64,000 nt of DNA from DASSUW01 sp963759375 (GTDB lineage Bacteria > Actinomycetota > Thermoleophilia > Solirubrobacterales > Solirubrobacteraceae), in contig CAVWYY010000008.1 of NCBI GenBank assembly GCA_963759375.1, positions 496,001 to 560,000 of the forward strand, written 5' to 3'. Below, piece after piece: positions 9,772 to 17,705 of the stretch. Position 1 is the stretch's first letter. Each line of letters opens with the position of its first letter. The translations under genes were made by a program, and so were the position numbers. Below the pieces are notes generated by a model. It was not told the DNA's origin. It did not search any database and saw only the letters and a program-made list of their open reading frames with translations.

Positions 9772-11025
9772 ATGCAGATGCCCTCACGCCCGGCACGCGC
9801 CTCGTTGTTCGCGGCGCTCGCCCTAATCGTCACCGCGCTCGTGGCCGCGCCGGTCGGCCTCGGCGGTCAACGCCACCACCAGCGCGGCCACCACCACGGC
9901 GGCGGCGTCAAGGTGACGAAGGAGCCATTCGGCATGGCCAACGGCGAGGCCGTGGATCGTTACACGCTCAGCAACGGGCGCGTCACGGCGAAGATCATCA
10001 CGTACGGCGGGATCATCCAGGAGCTCTGGGCTCCTGACCGCAAGGGCCGCAAGGCGAACGTCACGCTCGGGTTCAAGAACGTCGACGGGTACCTGAGCGA
10101 CGCCTACATCAAGTCGAACCCGTACTTCGGGGCGATCATCGGGCGCTACGGCAACCGCATCGCCGACGGGCGGTTCACGCTCGACGGCACGGAGTACGCG
10201 CTCGACATCAACAACACGCCGAACAGCCTGCACGGCGGGTTCAAGGGCTTCAACGTGAAGGTGTGGAAGGCCAAGATCGTCAAGAACGGCGTCGAGATGA
10301 GCTACCACAGCCCGGCGGGCGAGGGCTGCACGCCGACCATGCCGAGCGTGCCGCCCTGCACCGGCGGCCCGGCCACCCCCGGCTACCCGGGCAACGTCGA
10401 CACGACGGTCACGTACACGCTCGACAAGAAGAACAACCTGCGGATGGACTACAAGGCGACGACCGACGCGCCGACGGTCCTGAACCTCACCAACCACGCG
10501 TACTGGAACCTGGCCGGCGAGGGCTCGGGCGACATCAACGATCACCTGCTCAAGCTCAACGCCGATCACTACACGCCGGTCGACCCGACGCTGATCCCGA
10601 CCGGGGCGATCGATCCGGTGGCCGGAACGCCGTTCGACTTCAGGCGCTTCCACGCGATCGGCGAGCGGATCCGCGGGAACGACCCGCAGCTCGTGATCGG
10701 GCGCGGCTATGACCACAACTGGGTGCTCAACCCTCCGAAGCACCGCGGCCTCAACCTCGCCGCCCAGCTCGTCGACCCGAAGAGCGGCCGCGAGCTGTCG
10801 ATCCTGACCAAGGAGCCGGGGATCCAGTTCTACTCCGGCAACTTCCTGGACGGGACGCTGTACGGCACGAGCGGCCGCCAGTACCGCCAGGGGGATGGGC
10901 TGGCGCTCGAGACCCAGCACTACCCGGACTCGCCGAACCAGGCGAACTTCCCCTCGACCGTGGTCGAGCCCGGCACGCCGTACAAGACGAGCACGATCTA
11001 CTCGTTCTCGACGGTCGGCCACTAG
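9772..11025 (+). CDS. galM: Exported aldose 1-epimerase (mutarotase)
   Basis: A 417-residue protein. Residues 1-37 form a signal peptide (SLFAALALIVTALVAAPVG) followed by a His-rich linker. The rest is a galactose mutarotase domain with ITYGGIIQELWAPD, the substrate motif GRYGNRIADGRF, the catalytic His region LTNHAYWNLAG and the C-terminal Glu region LALETQHYPDSPN. It interconverts the alpha and beta anomers of free sugars outside the cytoplasm, presumably arabinose before uptake. ATG 9772 follows GAGAGGAG at a good distance. It is the last gene of the arabinose operon, 29 bp after araA. Confidence 0.9.
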   Translation: MQMPSRPARASLFAALALIVTALVAAPVGLGGQRHHQRGHHHGGGVKVTKEPFGMANGEAVDRYTLSNGRVTAKIITYGGIIQELWAPDRKGRKANVTLGFKNVDGYLSDAYIKSNPYFGAIIGRYGNRIADGRFTLDGTEYALDINNTPNSLHGGFKGFNVKVWKAKIVKNGVEMSYHSPAGEGCTPTMPSVPPCTGGPATPGYPGNVDTTVTYTLDKKNNLRMDYKATTDAPTVLNLTNHAYWNLAGEGSGDINDHLLKLNADHYTPVDPTLIPTGAIDPVAGTPFDFRRFHAIGERIRGNDPQLVIGRGYDHNWVLNPPKHRGLNLAAQLVDPKSGRELSILTKEPGIQFYSGNFLDGTLYGTSGRQYRQGDGLALETQHYPDSPNQANFPSTVVEPGTPYKTSTIYSFSTVGH

Positions 11026-11039
11026 GGCCGTGCGCTCCG

Positions 11040-11067
11040 CGTGCCGCCGGCTCCGGCCGGCGGCACG
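11040..11067 (+). terminator. Terminator hairpin of the arabinose operon
   Basis: An 11-bp perfect stem, CGTGCCGCCGG pairing with CCGGCGGCACG around a 6-base loop, begins 15 bp after the galM stop. There is no T run, as is common in high-GC actinobacteria. Confidence 0.65.
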
Positions 11068-11108
11068 CCCGCGCGTGATGAAACGCCCGATGCGGGTACC
11101 TAGGCGCA

Positions 11109-11306
11109 ATGTCTCTGCTGACGAACGACGACATCGATGCCGGCCTGCGGCATCTCGTCCGTGAGAGGGTGTTGGTGGGCTGGTATTCCTGGTCCTGGAC
11201 CGACGGCGGTCAGTGGACGCTCCGCCCCGCGTACGGCGGCTGCGTGACCTACGGGCGCGACGACGTCACGAAGTACCTGGCGCTCGCCGCCGACGTGCTC
11301 CACTGA
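11109..11306 (+). CDS. Small tryptophan-rich protein of unknown function
   Basis: A 65-residue ORF with no family I recognise. It has a charged N-terminal half (DIDAGLRHLVRERV) and then a compact aromatic stretch, VGWYSWSWTDGGQW, giving four Trp in 65 residues. No strong ribosome site is visible before ATG 11109. It stands alone after the arabinose-operon terminator and is convergent with trpS, with 6 bp between the stops. Codon use is similar to its neighbours, which supports a real gene. A short soluble beta-rich domain is plausible, but no function can be given. Confidence 0.6.
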   Translation: MSLLTNDDIDAGLRHLVRERVLVGWYSWSWTDGGQWTLRPAYGGCVTYGRDDVTKYLALAADVLH

Positions 11307-11312
11307 CGTTGC

Positions 11313-12314
11313 TTACAGGCCCATCGCGGCGGACATCCGGCGAAGCGTCTCGGTGGCGCGCTGGTTGGCGCGCCGCTCGCCCGCCTCGAGCGCGGCGTCG
11401 AGCCGGGCAGGGTCGGCCAGCAGCGCCTCGTAGCGGTCGCGCATCGGCGCCAGCGTCGTGTGCAGCTGCTCGGCGAGCAGCGCCTTGACGTCGCCGTAGC
11501 CGATGCCGCCGGTCCGGTAGCGGCCGCGGACTGCCTGGGCGGCCGCCGGGTCCGCAAGCGTGTCGAGCATCGCGACGAGCGTGCAGGTGTCCGGGTCCTT
11601 GGGGTCCTGCGGGCGGCGGCTGTCGGTGACGACGCGGCGGACGAGCTTGGCCTGCTGCTCGGGCGCCGCGAACAGCGGGATGGTGTTCCCGTAGCTCTTG
11701 CTCATCTTGCGGCCGTCGAGGCCGGGCAGCACGCCGCCGGCCGGCGGGATGACCGCCCGCGGTTCCCGCAGGGCGCCGGAGCCGTAGGTGCGCGCGAACG
11801 CGCGGGCGAGCTCGACGGCGATCTCCAGGTGCTGGGCCTGGTCGGCGCCGACCGGGACCTCGTCCGCGCGCAGCGCGAGGATGTCGGCGGCCATCAGCAC
11901 CGGGTAGGCGAACACGCCCATGTTGATGCCATGGTCGACGTCACGTCCGGCGGCGGTGTTGGCTGCCACCAGCGCCTTGTAGGCATGCGCCCGGTTGAGC
12001 GTTCCCTTGCTGGTGAGGTTGGCCAGCAGGGCGCTGACCTGCGCGATGCCGGGCACGCGCGACTGCCGGTACACGTGCACGCGGTCGTCGCCGAGGCAGG
12101 CGAGCAGCGAGGCGGCGATCTGCCGGGTGCGGTCGCGCAGCTGCTCCGGGTCGGGCCGGCTGTTGAGCGCGTGCAGGTCGGCGACGAACACGTACGTTTC
12201 CCGGGACGGCTGGGCGACGAGCTCGGCGAGCGGCCTGATCGCGCCGGCGTAGTTGCCGAGGTGCAGCTCGCCGGTCGGCTGGATGCCGGTCAGGGTGATG
12301 GTCGGGGTGGCCAT
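11313..12314 (-). CDS. trpS: Tryptophanyl-tRNA synthetase
   Basis: A 333-residue class I synthetase. It has the HIGH-equivalent HLGN in GIQPTGELHLGNYAG (about residues 9-23) and the KMSKS-equivalent GRKMSKSYGNTIPL, of normal bacterial TrpRS length. It charges tRNA-Trp with tryptophan. The start is ATG 12314 (MATPTITLTG), preceded by GAAAGGA; an in-frame codon nine residues upstream has no ribosome site. Upstream lie a leader peptide with tandem Trp codons and overlapping RNA hairpins, so expression is probably controlled by tryptophan or tRNA-Trp charging through ribosome stalling. Confidence 0.96.
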   Translation of the reverse strand: MATPTITLTGIQPTGELHLGNYAGAIRPLAELVAQPSRETYVFVADLHALNSRPDPEQLRDRTRQIAASLLACLGDDRVHVYRQSRVPGIAQVSALLANLTSKGTLNRAHAYKALVAANTAAGRDVDHGINMGVFAYPVLMAADILALRADEVPVGADQAQHLEIAVELARAFARTYGSGALREPRAVIPPAGGVLPGLDGRKMSKSYGNTIPLFAAPEQQAKLVRRVVTDSRRPQDPKDPDTCTLVAMLDTLADPAAAQAVRGRYRTGGIGYGDVKALLAEQLHTTLAPMRDRYEALLADPARLDAALEAGERRANQRATETLRRMSAAMGL

Positions 12315-12368
12315 GGCCGTGGTGTCCTTTCGCGCGCCCACGGGTGACTGGGGCGGGAAGGCACCGAT

Positions 12369-12458
12369 GGGCGCAACGCAGCGCGTCCCCGCGTCAGGCG
12401 GAGTCGGCGTGGCGTCCCTTCGAGAAGTTGGTGACGCGGGCCGACGGCTAGTCGGCCC
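12369..12458 (-). promoter_or_regulatory. Predicted trpS attenuator (three competing hairpins)
   Basis: On the minus strand, segment 1 (12458-12451, GGGCCGAC, beginning in the second Trp codon) pairs perfectly with segment 2 (12445-12438, GTCGGCCC). Segment 2 also contains CCCGCGTCA (12440-12432), an exact 9-base complement of TGACGCGGG (12396-12388, segment 3). Segment 3 runs into a GC hairpin at about 12390-12369 (segment 4). A ribosome stalled on the Trp codons would mask segment 1 and favour the 2:3 pairing. The arrangement is that of trp-operon attenuators. The 3:4 hairpin is weak and lacks a U tract, so termination versus translational control is undecided. Confidence 0.65.
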
Positions 12459-12495
12459 ACCAGAACGCGCGAGAGAGATGAGCGGCGGCGTTCAT
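12448..12495 (-). CDS. trpS leader peptide with tandem Trp codons
   Basis: A 15-codon ORF encoding MNAAAHLSRAFWWAD, ending in TAG. Two adjacent Trp codons sit three codons before the stop and just before the first arm of a stem-loop. It ends 133 bp upstream of trpS on the same strand. A GGTGG sequence precedes the ATG closely, and TATCAT a little upstream could be a -10 box. Leader peptides of this type sense charged tRNA-Trp through ribosome stalling; ribosome-mediated attenuation has been described for a Streptomyces trpRS gene. Assignment rests on position, codon content and the downstream RNA pairing. Confidence 0.7.
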   Translation of the reverse strand: MNAAAHLSRAFWWAD

Positions 12496-12778
12496 GGTCC
12501 ACCCATGATAGGCCGCTCCGCTCAGATACAGGACCGGCCCCGCAGTCGATCCCGTTTGCCTCAAGGGTGCGTTGCCTCGCCGCGCGGAGCGCGTGTCGGC
12601 GTAGAACCGCTCTCGGGCCGAGATTGTTGGCCGCAGGGCCAGCCTCAAACCCCACCCTACTCTCAATCGGACTGCCGCGCGAGCAAGTTGCGAGCGCGAG
12701 CAGTGAGTGCCTATCGCCTCGCGCGAAGGCGCGAGCCGCAGTCGCGGGGAGACTCGTGAATCGCTCCCGCCGTGACGC
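12496..12778. other. Intergenic stretch between trpS leader and ssrA, no gene seen
   Basis: About 280 bp without a convincing coding region on either strand. Open frames here do not resemble proteins and lack ribosome sites. The trpS leader promoter should lie near the 12496-12530 end. No tRNA or other known RNA was recognised. Confidence 0.5.
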
Positions 12779-12814
12779 CCCTCGAATCGCCCGTGTCAGC
12801 AGGCAATTCGAGGG
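12779..12814 (-). terminator. Inverted repeat after the tmRNA gene
   Basis: CCCTCGAAT (12779-12787) and ATTCGAGGG (12806-12814) are perfect 9-base complements separated by 18 bases, beginning 7 bases beyond the tmRNA 3' end. It probably terminates or trims the tmRNA transcript. The long spacer makes this less certain. Confidence 0.5.
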
Positions 12815-12820
12815 TTCAAG

Positions 12821-13195
12821 TGGAGACGGTGGGAATCGAACCCACGTCCGCAACCGCGCAAAGGACGGCGTCTACGAGCGTAGCCGGCGCTCTGTATCTC
12901 GCCCCCCACTCGCCAACGCCGGCGGGGTTGTGGGGGGCCAGCCTCTAAAGGATGTCCCCCGATCGGCAGAGGCGGGCCTCACGGGGTGATCCTGCTGTTG
13001 AGATCTCGCGTCCTCCGTCGCAGGCTCCGGAGGGGCGAGGCTCTGCGCCTAGTTTCTGCTAAGCGACGAGAGCGACGTCGTGAACGTCGTTTGTGCTCTT
13101 CGCACTTATGGTTTTCCCGGGGTTTAACGAGGCCTCCGGGACCTCGACTCGCAACCGCCCCCGCGAATCGGCCACGTCGAAGCCGTGTCGTCCCC
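12821..13195 (-). ncRNA. ssrA: tmRNA (ssrA)
   Basis: The 5' end GGGGACG (13195-13189) pairs with CGTCTCC near the 3' end to form the tRNA-like acceptor stem, and the T arm is present as GTGGGTTCGATTCCCAC. The resume codon GCG is at 13103-13101, preceded by CATAAGT, matching the E. coli context AATAGTT. The tag reading frame runs to TAG at 13059: AKSTNDVHDVALVA, 14 residues ending in the hydrophobic ALVA degradation signal. The 3' CCA is not encoded, since the discriminator A is followed by CTT. TACATA at 13207-13202 could be the -10 box. It works with SmpB, encoded 8 kb away, to rescue stalled ribosomes. Confidence 0.93.
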
Positions 13196-13251
13196 AGGGG
13201 CTATGTACGGTCTCCATTGTAGAGGCCTGAGACCGGCGAAAGGGAGCGTTG

Positions 13252-14622
13252 ATGCAGACCTTCGACGTGGTGGTGATCGGCGCGGGACCGGCCGGAGAGG
13301 TGGCGGCGGGACGACTCGGCGACGCGGGGCTCAGCGTGGCGATCGTCGAGGACCGCCTGGTCGGCGGGGAATGCTCGTTCTGGGCATGCATGCCGTCGAA
13401 GGCGCTGCTGCGGCCCTACGAGGCGCTGGCCGAGGCCCGGCGGATACCCGGCGCGGCCGAGGCGGCGACCGGCACGCTCGACGTGCAGGCGGTGCTCGAC
13501 CGGCGCGACGAGATCATCCACGACCTCGACGACGCGTCGCAGCTGCCATGGCTCGAGGAGCGCGACATCGCCCTGTTCCGCGGGCAGGGCCGACTGGCCG
13601 GCGAGCGGCGTGTCGTGGTCGGCGACGAGGAGCTCGAGGCCACGCGCGCGGTCATCCTCTCGACCGGGTCGCTGCCGTCGATGCCGCCGATCGAGGGGCT
13701 CGACGCGATCGACGACGCGTGGACCAACCGCGATGCCACCACCACGAAGACGATCCCCGAGCGGCTCGTGATCATGGGCGGCGGCGTGGTCGGCGTCGAG
13801 ATGTCGCAGGCGTTCCAGACGCTCGGCTCGCAGGTGACGCTGATCGAGGGCGAGCACCGGCTGCTGCCGCGCGAGGAGGAGTACGCCTGCGCGCAGCTGA
13901 CCGAAGCGCTGACCGAGTACGGCGTCGACATCCGCACGGGCCAGAAGGCGACGGCGGTGGCCGAGCGCGACGGGACCGTCGTGGTGACCACCGCCGACGG
14001 CGGGACCGCCGAGGGCGACACGCTGCTGGTCGCGTTGGGGCGCACGCCGCAGACGCAGGGGCTCGGGCTGGACACGGTCGGGATCGCCGACGACGCCCCC
14101 GTCGCGGTCGACGCGCTGATGCGCGCCGACGGCCACGGCTGGCTGTACGCGATCGGCGACATCAACGGCAAGGCGCTGTTCACGCACATGGGCAAGTACC
14201 AGGGGCGCATCGCCGCCGACCACATCCTCGGCAAGGAGACGGCGATCTCGCACGGCGGCGACGGGCCGCTCAGCCCGCGCGTGATCTTCACCGAGCCGCA
14301 GGTGGCCGCGGTCGGTCACACGACCGACACCGCCGCGGCGGCGGGCCTCAGCGTCGAAGTCGTCGAGACCGAGACGTCGGGCAACGCCGGCGGCTCGTAC
14401 TACGGCCGCGGCGCGCCGGGCACCGCACGCCTGCTGATCGACCCCGAGCGCGGCCTGGTCGTCGGCGCGACGATCACCGGCGCCGAGATCGCGGACATGC
14501 TGCACGCGGCGACCGTCGCGATCGTCGGCGAGGTCCCGCTCGACCGGCTCCGCCACGCGGTCCCGTGCTTCCCGACGCGCAGCGAGATCTGGCTGACGCT
14601 GCTCGAGAAGGCGGGGGTCTGA
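13252..14622 (+). CDS. Pyridine nucleotide-disulfide oxidoreductase (Lpd/MerA-like)
   Basis: A 456-residue class I flavoprotein disulfide reductase. It has an N-terminal FAD motif GAGPAG (about 10-15), a redox-active pair C41-SFWA-C46 in GGECSFWACMPSK, an NAD(P)-binding GGGVVGVEMSQAF, a second FAD motif YAIGDINGKALFTHMGKYQG, and a C-terminal dimerisation domain with HAVPCFPTRSEIW in place of the usual HxHPTxSE. The Trp-Ala inside the disulfide loop (dihydrolipoamide dehydrogenase usually has LNVG) suggests a substrate other than lipoamide. No dehydrogenase-complex genes are nearby. ATG 13252 follows GGGAG at a good distance; the TTG just before it is too close. The gene is divergent from ssrA. 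Confidence 0.88.
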   Translation: MQTFDVVVIGAGPAGEVAAGRLGDAGLSVAIVEDRLVGGECSFWACMPSKALLRPYEALAEARRIPGAAEAATGTLDVQAVLDRRDEIIHDLDDASQLPWLEERDIALFRGQGRLAGERRVVVGDEELEATRAVILSTGSLPSMPPIEGLDAIDDAWTNRDATTTKTIPERLVIMGGGVVGVEMSQAFQTLGSQVTLIEGEHRLLPREEEYACAQLTEALTEYGVDIRTGQKATAVAERDGTVVVTTADGGTAEGDTLLVALGRTPQTQGLGLDTVGIADDAPVAVDALMRADGHGWLYAIGDINGKALFTHMGKYQGRIAADHILGKETAISHGGDGPLSPRVIFTEPQVAAVGHTTDTAAAAGLSVEVVETETSGNAGGSYYGRGAPGTARLLIDPERGLVVGATITGAEIADMLHAATVAIVGEVPLDRLRHAVPCFPTRSEIWLTLLEKAGV

Positions 14623-14637
14623 CCGCTTAACCGAAAT

Positions 14638-14748
14638 GACACGGCGGGGAGCCGCTCGAGGAGCCCCCGTCCCCGGCAAGCCGGTTCTGGATAGGCGGCG
14701 GGCCTCTCACCTCAGCGGCCTCGCTCTTTGCGACTCACCCTCCGTGTC
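14638..14748. repeat. Palindromic repeat, family R, copy 1
   Basis: About 111 bp. It has the family core (CTCGAGGAGCCCCCGTCCCC, AAGCCGGTTCTGG, GGCGGGCCTCTCACCTC, GGCCTCGCTC). Its ends are GACACGG and CCGTGTC, still complementary to each other although different from the GACGCGAAGG/CCTTCGCGTC ends of copies 2 to 4. Confidence 0.75.
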
Positions 14749-14852
14749 GAGAACCAACCTATGAGCCGAACCGAGACCACGCAAGAGGCCAACGAACGCC
14801 CACCCCGCATCCTCCGGAAAATTGTGCCCATTGGCTGCTGCGGCACAAAAAA

Positions 14853-14960
14853 GACGCGAAGGCGGCCGCCTGAGGAGCCCCCGTCCCCGGCAAGCCGGTT
14901 CTGGATAGGCGGCGGGCCTCTCACCTCGGTGGCCTCGCTCTTTGCGACTACCTTCGCGTC
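14853..14960. repeat. Palindromic repeat, family R, copy 2
   Basis: 108 bp bounded by perfect 10-bp inverted ends, GACGCGAAGG and CCTTCGCGTC. The interior is nearly identical to copies 1 and 3. It ends 10 bp from the stop of the PAS-GGDEF-HD-GYP gene. The whole stretch 14623-14970 holds only repeat copies and their degenerate flanks, and no gene. Confidence 0.8.
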
Positions 14961-14970
14961 GAGAGGGAAC

Positions 14971-17367
14971 TTATGCGGCCGCCGAACGGCGCGCAAGAGT
15001 GCCGCGAACGTCCACTCCGCATTCTCCGAGAAAACGCGTCTCCTCGACCAATGAGGGATGTTCCAGCACCGAGAGCAGGGCGGTCACGATCCGCGGATCG
15101 AGCTGGGTGCCGGAGCAGCGGCGGAGCTCGTCCGTCGCCTGCTCCCGCGTGAGCGCTGCCGAGTACGGGCGGTCGGCGGTCATGGCGGCGTAGGCGTCGG
15201 CGGCGCCGACGATGCGAGCCTCGAGCGGGATGTCGGCGCCGGCCAGGCGGTCGGGGTAGCCGGTGCCGTCGAAGCGCTCGTGGTGGTGCCGGACCGCGGC
15301 GGCCGCCTCGCGCACCGGCGCGACGCTGGAGACGATCGCCTCGCCGGCCATCGGGTGCGTGCGCATGATCTCCCACTCGGCGTCGTCGAGCGGACCGGGC
15401 TTGGCGAGGATCGCGCCGGGGATCGTGACCTTGCCGACGTCGTGCAGCCAGCCTGCAAGGCGGCAGCGCAGAACGAGCGCGTCCGGCAGGCCGAGCCGCG
15501 CGGCGACGCGGGCGGCGAGGTCGGACACGTCGGCGGCGTGGGCCTCGAGCGCACCGCCCGACACGTGCGCGAGCGCGCGGGCCACGCCGACGGCCTCGGG
15601 CTCGGCCTGCGGCGCGTCGGCGGTCGCCCCCGCGAGCAGCGAGACGCGGTTGCGGCCGGCGCGCTTGGCGGCGTACAGGCAGCGGTCGGCCGCCTCGACG
15701 AGCGCGTCGAGCGTGTCCAGCTCGCCGCCCGACCGGGTCGCGCCGACCGAGATCGTGAGCCGCACGCTCACCTCGGCGGCGTCGACCGCGTACAGCGCGA
15801 CCGCGGCCCGCAGCTGCTGGGCGCGGCGCTCGAGCTCCTCGTCGGAGGTCACGCCGCGCAGCAGGACCGCGAACTCCTCGCCGCCCCAGCGGGCGACGCA
15901 GTCGCCGCGGCCGAGCTCGGCCTTCAGCCGCGCCGCCAGCTCCACGAGCACGGCGTCGCCGACCACGTGGCCGTGGACGTCGTTGACCTGCTTGAAGTGG
16001 TCGGCGTCGAGCAGGAGCAGCCCGCAGGCGGCCGGCTCGGCCGCCAGCGCGCCGGCGACGATCTCGGCGAAGTGACGGCGGTTGTAGGTGCCGGTGAGCG
16101 CGTCGGTCCGGGCCTGCAGCTCGGCGTCGCTGCGGGCCAGCCGCAGCGCGTCCTCGAGCCGGCGGCGCTCGGTGATGTCGCGCGTGGCGCCGTCGTAGTA
16201 GAGCGTCCCGTCGGCCTCGCGACGCGGGCGCAGGCGGTCGAGCACCGTGCGCTCGACGCCGTCGAGCCCGACCAGCCGGTACTCGAGCTCGATCGGCCGT
16301 CCCTCGACGAGCTGCGCGACGGCCGCTCGCCACAGGGCGCGGTCGTCGGGATGGACGAGCGACTCCCATTGGCGGTCGCCCTCGGCGCCGGTGGCGACGC
16401 GGCCGCCGGCCAGCGCGTCGCGGTGCGGGCCGCGGTAGACGGTGCCGTAGCCGCCGTCCTGCTCCACGCGCAGCGTGTACAGGTGGTCGTCCATCGCCTC
16501 GACCACGCGCGAGAGCGCGGCGTGAGCCTCGGCCAGCTCGGCGCGCATGCGCCGCCGCTCGGAGACGTCCGCGACGATGCCGCTGATCTCGACGCTGCCG
16601 TCCTCGAGGCGGCGGGTCGCGGCGCGGTCGTGCACCCAGCGGGTGATCCCGTCGGCGCCCCGCAGGCGGTACTCGACGTCGGCGTCCTCGCCGGCCACGA
16701 GCCGGCGGTTGAACTCGTCGTACGCCCCGCGGTCGTCCGGGTGCAGCGCCGCATCCCAGTTCTCCATCTCCGGGTCCGGCACCGCGCCGCCGAGCAGGCG
16801 GTCCGCGCCCGGGCCCTGGAACAGCTCCCGGAGCCCGCCTTCGGGCAGCGCCCGCGCGACGTAGACGTGCTCGCCGACCACGTCGAGCAGCCTGCGGAAG
16901 CGGTCGCTCGCCTCGGCGAGGCGCGCGTCGGCCTCCTCGCGCCGTGTGACGTCGGAGATGATGCCGCGGATCAGGACGCTGCCGTCGGCGCGTCGCAGCG
17001 GGCGCGCGCGGTCCTGGATGACGCGCGTGGCGCCGTCGAGGCCCAGGAGCCGGTACTCGACCTCGGCGTCCTCGCCGCGCAGGAGCCCGGCGTTGAAGCG
17101 CGCGTACGCGTCCCAGTCCTCGGGATGGATGCGCGACTCCCAGAACTCGCCGGGAGCGATGTCGCGCGGCAGGTTGCCGCCGATGAACCGGTCCCAGGCC
17201 GGCGGCGCCGTCGAGTGGTCGATGTAGTGGCCGTGGGCCGTGACCTCGCCGGCGTAGACCTGCTCCTCGAACAGGTCGAGGATGCTGGAGATGTGCACGT
17301 CCGCCGCCCCGGCCCGGGGCGCGAGGCGGTCGCGCACACGACGGACGAGGCGGGCTGCAACTCTCAC
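14971..17367 (-). CDS. Triple-PAS GGDEF HD-GYP cyclic-di-GMP signalling protein
   Basis: A 798-residue soluble protein. Three PAS_3-like repeats occupy about residues 30-410, each with an HPEDW or HPDDR motif and a closing GIISDVTRR-like segment. A diguanylate cyclase domain follows with TDALTGTYNRRHF, DADHFKQVND and the active site RWGGEEF. The C-terminus is an HD-GYP phosphodiesterase with HDVGK, a conserved HHHERFDGTGYP and the usual DAYAAMTADRPY. The inhibitory I-site RxxD is absent (GRGD at that place). It could both make and degrade cyclic di-GMP in response to ligand or redox input to the PAS domains. Start GTG 17367. Both ends of the gene abut repeat clusters. Confidence 0.93.
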   Translation of the reverse strand: MRVAARLVRRVRDRLAPRAGAADVHISSILDLFEEQVYAGEVTAHGHYIDHSTAPPAWDRFIGGNLPRDIAPGEFWESRIHPEDWDAYARFNAGLLRGEDAEVEYRLLGLDGATRVIQDRARPLRRADGSVLIRGIISDVTRREEADARLAEASDRFRRLLDVVGEHVYVARALPEGGLRELFQGPGADRLLGGAVPDPEMENWDAALHPDDRGAYDEFNRRLVAGEDADVEYRLRGADGITRWVHDRAATRRLEDGSVEISGIVADVSERRRMRAELAEAHAALSRVVEAMDDHLYTLRVEQDGGYGTVYRGPHRDALAGGRVATGAEGDRQWESLVHPDDRALWRAAVAQLVEGRPIELEYRLVGLDGVERTVLDRLRPRREADGTLYYDGATRDITERRRLEDALRLARSDAELQARTDALTGTYNRRHFAEIVAGALAAEPAACGLLLLDADHFKQVNDVHGHVVGDAVLVELAARLKAELGRGDCVARWGGEEFAVLLRGVTSDEELERRAQQLRAAVALYAVDAAEVSVRLTISVGATRSGGELDTLDALVEAADRCLYAAKRAGRNRVSLLAGATADAPQAEPEAVGVARALAHVSGGALEAHAADVSDLAARVAARLGLPDALVLRCRLAGWLHDVGKVTIPGAILAKPGPLDDAEWEIMRTHPMAGEAIVSSVAPVREAAAAVRHHHERFDGTGYPDRLAGADIPLEARIVGAADAYAAMTADRPYSAALTREQATDELRRCSGTQLDPRIVTALLSVLEHPSLVEETRFLGECGVDVRGTLARRSAAA

Positions 17368-17420
17368 TCTCCGCCGAGTATCGGCATCCGCGAACGCACC
17401 CTGAACCCGGTGGGGGAGGA

Positions 17421-17493
17421 GGGCGAAGCCCGGTTAACCGAGCCCGGAAGGCGAGGTCCCCATCAAGGTGTGGGCCGGATGCCCACACGGGCA
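17421..17493. repeat. 73-bp direct repeat, copy A
   Basis: Begins GGGCGAAGCCCGGTTAACCG and contains a perfect 8-bp hairpin, GTGTGGGC-CGGAT-GCCCACAC. An almost identical copy lies at 17706-17778. It directly precedes family-R copy 3, so the two form one composite unit. Confidence 0.75.
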
Positions 17494-17500
17494 ACAAAAT

Positions 17501-17608
17501 GACGCGAAGGCGGCCGCTCGAGGAGCCCCCGTCCCCGGCAAGCCGGTTCTGGTTGGGCGGCGGGCCTCTCACCTCGGTGGCCTCGCTCTCTGCGACTACC
17601 TTCGCGTC
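17501..17608. repeat. Palindromic repeat, family R, copy 3
   Basis: 108 bp with the same perfect inverted ends GACGCGAAGG/CCTTCGCGTC as copy 2 and nearly the same interior. The segment after it (17638-17690, CGCAAGAGGCC...CATCCTCCG) resembles 14779-14820 after copy 1, so the mobile or duplicated unit is larger than 108 bp. Together with the 73-bp repeats it fills the gene-free stretch 17368-17907. Confidence 0.78.
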
Positions 17609-17705
17609 GAGAACAACGTATGGGCCGAGCCACCACCGCGCAAGAGGCCTATGAAGCTCCATCCCGCATCCTCCGAAAAAAGCCACCACGGCAGGGGGGT
17701 GAGAA

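Noticed and set aside
12290..12853. A 187-codon frame across the trpS leader region
   Set aside because: It runs antisense to or across the tmRNA 3' end and the leader hairpins with no protein-like composition.
14728..15054. Open frames over the family-R repeats that might be small repeated proteins
   Set aside because: They depend on shared repeat sequence, lack ribosome sites and change frame between copies; the compensatory end changes point to structure, not coding.
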